Assembly (NCBI RefSeq): GCF_024586455.1
Contig: NC_065921.1
Span: 6,479,401 to 6,543,400 of the forward strand
DNA length: 64,000 nt
Direction of reading: 5' to 3'
From: Bactrocera neohumeralis
Lineage: Eukaryota > Arthropoda > Insecta > Diptera > Tephritidae
In this document: in pieces, positions 57,898 through 64,000 of the stretch
How the letters are laid out: each line of letters starts with the position of its first letter
How positions within the stretch are numbered: the stretch's first letter is position 1
The notes under the pieces: model-generated
The model's input: only the letters and a program-made list of their open reading frames with translations
Database searches by the model: none
What the model was told of the DNA's origin: nothing
Made by a program: the position numbers and the translations under genes

Positions 57898-60330
57898 CAC
57901 GATTGCAATACAGAATATCCATTATGAGTTAATAAACCGTTAGAAATGAAAGACCACATTTCACCCATTCTTTATAATTCAGATATATTTATTAAGATTG
58001 AATTGATTTATTTTCTTTTATGTTAATGTTTATTATGCCTATGGAGTATAATATAAATCGATTTATCTAATAAAAATTAAAAAACAATTTACAAACATAA
58101 ATGAATTGATCTAGTTGAAACTGAATGCAAATGCATGTAGTACATGTATGTATGTATGCGTGTGTGTGTATGCTTGCTTGTGTGTGTGTGGATTCGTTAA
58201 TAAACGTGTGCTTGCGTATGTTGCTATGTATGTATGTTTCGCATGTATGTATAACTGTTTATATGTATGTATGTGTGTGTTAACATGTCATATGTAAGAG
58301 GTGTAAACATTCCACTCACACTTATTACTTAAGTTATAATTGTATATTTAAGTTATGAATTAAAAATTAGCTTTAATGCATCGATTTCTCATCATTCATA
58401 TATATATATATATACTTTTTTTGCTTTATTTCAATTATTTATCAATTATATCAAAGACCAACAAAATTGTATAATATATGTATATATATATGTATATGTC
58501 ATATATATGTATTCTTTTATTGTTTTTTTTATTCTTTTTGTTTTTGTTTTCTATATACATATATGTATACATACATACATACATAGCATGTTATATACTA
58601 ACACATGTGTATATGTATATGCATGTATGTATGTATATATATAAATAACATGTATTCTATACAGGCCCACTGTACCTCACACAACAACATTATTTGTTTT
58701 TGTTTTTGTTGCTTACTCTTTGCTTTTTTTGCTTTTGCTTTGACAACTTTAGCATTATTGCTGTAATAGTTAAATGCTATTGGTAGTATTTTTAATAAAA
58801 AAATGATTATTATTTTCATATAAATAAATGTGTTTTGTTGTTGTTTTTTGTTATTTATTTATTTTTATTTTTATTTTTTTTTTATTTCATAAAGGAAATG
58901 CGCTAATGGTTTGGGTTTGCTTTGGGTAAATGAGAGTTTTTAGTCTGTTGTATGCACTATGTAAGTATGTATGTATGTATTTGCAGCTAAAAGGAAATAT
59001 CAAACACAAAGGCATTTTATTTTTTTAAATTAATTTTTGCTTGTTTTTAATGTATTTTGTTTTTGTTTTCTTAACCGTTTTCACTGCATTGCTGGTAATA
59101 AAAAGTCAAATCATGCATTCAATTAATTGTTTTTTATTACTGTATTTTTTTTTTTTTGTAATTATTTTTTACTACTTTTTACCATAATATGTATGCAATT
59201 ATTTTCGACATGTGTACCGTAGTTCCGCTACTTAAATAACATACTTTTTATTTTACCGCTTTAGAGTATGTATATATATATATGTAGATATATATATGTA
59301 TAAATATTAACTAATTTTAATTAATAATAATGTTGATAATAATCATAATATTAATAATAATAATAGTAATATTATAATAATAATAATAAAAAAAAATTAA
59401 CCATTTCACTAGTTGCAATAAAAACTTACAGTTTACGTTTAACAGTAATATAATTTATATGTATGTATGTATAACGTTAGATTTTGTTTTATACACATGT
59501 ATGTAAATATTTCCTTTTCATTTTCATTTTCATTTCTTCTGCATATTACTAATTCTTTGCCACTTTCCACACTCTTCGCTTGTATATAAGTATGTATCCT
59601 GTGTATATATGCATGTGTGTTGCTTGTATGTGTGTGTACTCGTATTGCATAAATGTACGTGTATTCGCTTTTTATTCATTTATATATATATATATATATA
59701 CTTGTATATATATAATGCATTTATGTTTTAGTATATCATTGTGTTTCCAACTAATTTTTAAGGCAAAAAACATAAAACGAAATTTTATTTTGTTTTTGTT
59801 TTCTCAATGCGCTCTTTCATACAATTTCATTAATTTTATCAGTTTGCTTTTGAATTTTATCTTTAATTTAGTTACGCTTCTCGGAATCGGCTCAAAAATC
59901 AATCGTAAGTAAAGTCATCATAATCGCAATTATATTATGTAATATGTATTAATAAAAAATAGAAAAGAATTTATGTATAATTTTTTTTTTGTTTAAGACA
60001 CACTAATTATCACCGTCCTCCAAGTGTTGTTTTTTTTGTTGGTTTCTTTATTTATTTATATATGTATATATTTTTTCTTTTTGCTTACAACGAATTCTCG
60101 TATCTCTTCGTCTATGATACTGCACTAATTGCTTATGGTTGTTGTTATTGGTAGTGGTAATGATGGTGAGGAGAGGTTAGGTTATGATTTTCCGTTTGCT
60201 TTTGGGCTACTGAAAAGTGCATAGAAATATGCGTATGTGTATGTGTGGGTGTGTGTGGTACGAGTGTGGCCTAACGGTAGATGCATGCTGCTGTTGGAGT
60301 GTCTCCTAAATATCGCTTTAAGTCTCCTAA
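57898..60330. other. AT-rich, microsatellite-dense non-coding stretch
   Basis: TATG and GTAT runs lie at 58140-58280, TA/TATG runs at 58395-58640, T-rich tracts at 58830-59160, TAA runs at about 59320-59395 and TA runs at 59680-59700. No gene was recognised. It could be an untranslated or intronic region of a gene outside the window. Confidence 0.45.
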
Positions 60331-60599
60331 ATATGAAGTCAACTTCAGTATGAAAACGCGTCTCAAATCTACGACGAAATCGATTAAAGGAAAATTTTAA
60401 ATTTTTTTAGTGACAACTCGTACTTCGTAACAAAAAAGCTAATCAGCCGTCGGCTCAACTTTATAAAGGCTCTTTCTGGGTCTTTTAATTCCAATGTTAT
60501 TCTATGTATACGAGTATGCAAATAGAAAGCATAAAGTTAGTTAGTAACAAACATAATCCATTAGAAGAATATCTTGTGAAAGCTCAGTTAACTAATTAA

Positions 60600-61560
60600 A
60601 GTTCTTAAAAACCGTGTTGAACATTCGTGTGAAAAGCTTGTCTGAACTATGAAAGCTGAATTGATAAGTGGAACCTTTCTAAAATGTTAGGGTTATTTTT
60701 GTGGCAAAAACTAAAAATTAGAAAAAGCTTTTTTTAAATTTTAGAGTTTACTTTTGTGTTAAAAGTGAATAATAACTTAACAAATGAAAGCTCTTAGAAC
60801 CCTTGTGGACATAAGCGTGAAAAGCTTGCCCGAACTATGACAGCTGAATTGACAAGTAAAAGCTTTTTAAATTGTAAGGCTTATTTTTGTGTAATAAATT
60901 TGTTCTAATTCAAAGCTATTTCGAAAAACCTTCTCAAAAAAGCTTCTCGAAACTTTAAAGCTTACCTTTATGTTTAAACTTGAAACTAACTTAACAAATG
61001 AAAGCTCTTAAAAACCGCTTTGGATGTTCGTGTAAAAAGCTTGTCCGAACTTTGAAAGTTGAATTGACAAGTGAAAGCTTTTTATGCTTATTTTTATTTC
61101 AAAAATTTGTTCAAAATGAAAACTAATTTGAAAAAGCTTCCTGTAATTTTAAAGCTTACTTTTGTGCTAAAAGTGAAAACTAACTTAACAAATGAAAGCT
61201 TTTAAAAAGCGCTTTGCACGTTTGTATCAAAAGCTTGTGAAAGCCAAATTAACAAGTGAAACATTTTTAAATTTCAGGCTTTTTTTCATTTCAAAAGCTT
61301 GTTGGAACTGTGAAAGCTCTTAAAAATGTAAAGCTTACTTTTGAAGTTCCCTTACGTATAAAAGGCTTATTTTTGTTCCAAAACTTGTGTGAACTGTAAA
61401 AGCCTCTTAAAAATTTAAAGCTTACTTTGGTGCAAAAAGCTTGTCCTACCTATGAAAGCTAATTTGACAAGTAAAAGCTTTAAAAAATCGCTTAAAACTT
61501 TTGTATAATAAGCTTGTTTAGACTATGAAAGCTATTTCGAACTGTGAAAGGTTTTTAGAA
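60600..61560. repeat. Degenerate tandem array, 188-215 bp units, AAGCTTG landmark
   Basis: AAGCTTG occurs at 60634, 60822, 61037, 61231, 61437 and 61510. The first five mark successive units 188, 215, 194 and 206 bp apart. Each unit repeats the order (T)CGTGT-AAAAGCTTG, CGAACTATGAAAGCTGAATT, GACAAGTGAAAGC, GGCTTATTTTTGT, TAAAGCTTACTTTTGTG and AACTAACTTAACAAATGAAA. More than a dozen AAGCTT sites fall in under 1 kb. There is no open reading frame through it. Confidence 0.75.
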
Positions 61561-61564
61561 TCGT

Positions 61565-64000
61565 TTTCAATCTAAACGTAAGCAGACTTTAAACAATAAG
61601 GCCAGATTAAAAGCATAAACGAAGTCGTTCTGCACAATAATGGAATATACAAAGTATTCAAACTGCTAGTAACGCGAAGATATCTCACCCAAAAAAAATT
61701 ATATTATAATTAAAAAAAAATAAAACAAATATATACGATAAGTACATTCCGCAAACTACTTTCGTGTTAAGAGTGAGACGCTCAAGTCAAAGCAAAAATA
61801 TTTTCAACAAAAGTAAAAAGAAGTAAGCTGTGTCTGCAAAAGTGCTCCTGCAAAGCTCTACGCCGGCTGAACACAAATGTGGTGTAAAATCGTATATCTC
61901 ATTTTCGTATATAGCAAATTGCTGAACGCCGCCATAAATACCTTTGACGCGCAGCATTTAAAAAAAAATAAAAAACAAATTGAAATAATTATAAGAATGA
62001 AAACAATAAAAACGTAATTAAAATGTAAAACTATGTAAGTAGAACGCTTAAAATTTACATACTACACGTACACACTGACAATGCACATATGTATGTATAT
62101 GCTTAAACAAAATATAGTATAAAACAGCGAATACAAATTTATGCGTTTTTTCACTAGTTTTTTGAACACTATAAGCTGGTGTAAAATATCTCAGCTATTT
62201 TTTTTTGTAATTTTCATAAAACGTATTACAAAATTAAAATAAACTTTGTATATCAAATCGGAATATCTATATAAATATATATATATACGTTTTGCTCGTT
62301 CGATAGACAAAGACGTGAACTATACTTATGAACACAATTGGGCGATGCCGGTGCTTTCAGCTTTGCAGAAACAACTCTCACTCTGTCAACTTTGTAGTTG
62401 TTTTCAAAAACAAAAGGAGGAGGAGATAGAAATAGTGAGAGCCACAACCTTTAAATAACGCTCAAGCTCTTCATTATATACTATTAGCGAGGCTCCCGCG
62501 ATTAAAATTTAAAAAAATAACTACCCAGCAATTATTCCTTTTACAGCTTTGCTCTGCTTTAAACTGGCCACTAAAGATCGATTATTATGGATCGATGGAT
62601 TGTTATGGTTGTTTTTTTTTCATTATCTAGTCTTAACGTTCTTGCGTTCTGAAGCTGAGCTTATTTTTAAACTCGTTTTTCTCAGAAATACTTCATTCAA
62701 ATTTGCTTGAGAAATTACTTGGAGGCAGATGACTCGATCACTATCATATGTTACCGCGTGGTCTACATAAAATGACCTTCCAATTTTTTGATCTAATCGA
62801 TTTCTAATTCCCAAAAATCGCATTCACCTAGATGTACCCTTAAAATTTGTACAGTCTTGTATTGAAATGATAAATTTCTCTTGGAAATTTTCAGAAAAGT
62901 ACTAATTATATACACCGAGTCGGTCGTTGATGCCTTTTAGAGGTACAGGTAGTTAACCTTCTCAGAAAATTTCGAGGACCGACTTTGGTCCGATAAAAAT
63001 CCGGCTTCGTTCCGCTTATATGGATCCGACTGATGTGGGAACGATCGTGAGCATGCAGCACAACAGCAACAGCAGGGAAATTCAGCAAAAAAACTTTAAT
63101 ATTTAAATTTTCTCTAAATTTCAAAGCTACAGCAAAATAAATTCTCATTTATGTGTATGGATATATGTATATGTGCAAAGAGCCTCATATCTCCTATATA
63201 TGATTGTAGGTGGATCTCTTTGCGTACTTCTCTTCCTATTAAAAGCATTATCCTCGGCAGGAGGTATACAAAAACAACACAAGTCAACAAATAAAAAAAA
63301 CCTTGCATTGCAGCGCATTTGCTTATGTAGCACAACAGCATGTTATTAACATTTACGGATGAGCCTATGCAAAAGCTGAGAATGTTAATTAACATTCTTT
63401 AGAATTCTGTAGTAAAGGTGTTGAAAATAGCAAATTAAGATATTAACTAGTTAAACAAAATTTTACAGAAAACTAAAACATAACAATAACGAATAAAAAA
63501 GCAATTGGTATCAATAACATTTCAACAGAAAATGTTAAAGCATATGCATGAGTTTACAGCAAGGCTGTTAATTAGCAGTGCTGCAACTAAAATGGCGCCT
63601 AAAAATAGCTCACACATATTTTTGCACTGTGCTGACAGTCGGTCTATAAAATATGCTTGCTTACGAGATGTATTACGAAAATCTGCCACTTTTCAACTTT
63701 TTTCACTATTTTTTTCAACAATCAATGCAAAGGTTAGGTTTTCGGCCGTGAGCACTCGTTTGCTTTTAATGATGTATGTGTGTGTGTGTATGCTTGTCGA
63801 TTTGCAAAAGTCTTTTCAATAATATTCGCAAGTTATATACCTTCTAATTTTAATTAATATTTTTTTTTTATATCTTTTGGAAAAATTTGTGCTGGTTCGA
63901 GTTGAACGAAATAAATTGTTTGCGTTTGCTTGGGTTTCGCCGATTGCGCCAGGCATCAACTACGTAGTATATAGAGTTTTCGTTTAGCTTTTTTGCTTTT
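61565..64000. other. Non-coding stretch to the end of the window
   Basis: AT-rich and anonymous. Short frames at 62246-62458 and 63505-63822 have no recognised domain. The segment 62330-62460 and the last 500 bases are somewhat GC-richer. No gene was supported. Confidence 0.4.

Noticed and set aside
58140..58300. Tandem TATG/GTGT repeats as a possible CRISPR-like or regulatory array
   Set aside because: No unique spacers between repeats. It is ordinary dipteran microsatellite.

Overview
The window looks like intergenic and intronic DNA from a higher dipteran, most likely a tephritid fruit fly. This is inferred from three things. It is AT-rich and full of ACATACATATGTATGT-type microsatellites. 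It carries a dense mix of mariner, Tc1, piggyBac-like and RTE/RNase-H non-LTR remnants. Its host-type exons are bounded by animal-style GT-AG splice sites. There is no bacterial-style gene organisation, and no rRNA, tRNA or CRISPR array was recognised.

Host genes are sparse. The best is a three-exon minus-strand gene (coding 46106 down to 38527) for a small secreted histidine-rich protein of about 101 residues. The three exons join in phase, and an initiator-type promoter sits at about 46284. Weaker candidates are a TATA-driven 68-codon ORF at 10447-10653, a promoter and CAA-rich leader at about 24046-25040, and a two-exon micro-ORF on the minus strand at 52278-52803.

The best-preserved mobile element is a Tc1-type transposon at 31451-33082. 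It has TA target duplications, 244-bp terminal inverted repeats that are nearly identical, and an uninterrupted DD34E transposase. Its short subterminal motif recurs in opposite orientation within each terminal repeat, not in the usual direct orientation.

All other elements are decayed. There are DD34D mariner copies at 1.6-2.7, 11.2-12.4, 41.9-43.0 and 50.3-51.5 kb, with fragments at 5.2, 36.2 and 55.4 kb. There are two DD41D rosa-like copies at 14.0-15.0 and 27.1-28.1 kb. Three RTE-type non-LTR remnants lie at 28.7, 35.1 and 57.0 kb. RNase-H-bearing non-LTR remnants lie at 7.0, 8.2 and 53.9 kb. TTAA-flanked piggyBac-like MITEs lie at 18.3, 19.2, 21.2 and 44.5 kb. Two further dispersed repeat families, called A and B here, are also present. 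Several insertions are nested and give a relative chronology: a TAA-flanked MITE in a mariner, a mariner in family A, and a mariner in family B.

Tandem arrays occur at 37.15-37.4 kb (about 110-117 bp units), 47.2-47.9 kb (very AT-rich) and 60.6-61.6 kb (188-215 bp units marked by AAGCTTG). The rest appears to be non-coding DNA with microsatellites.
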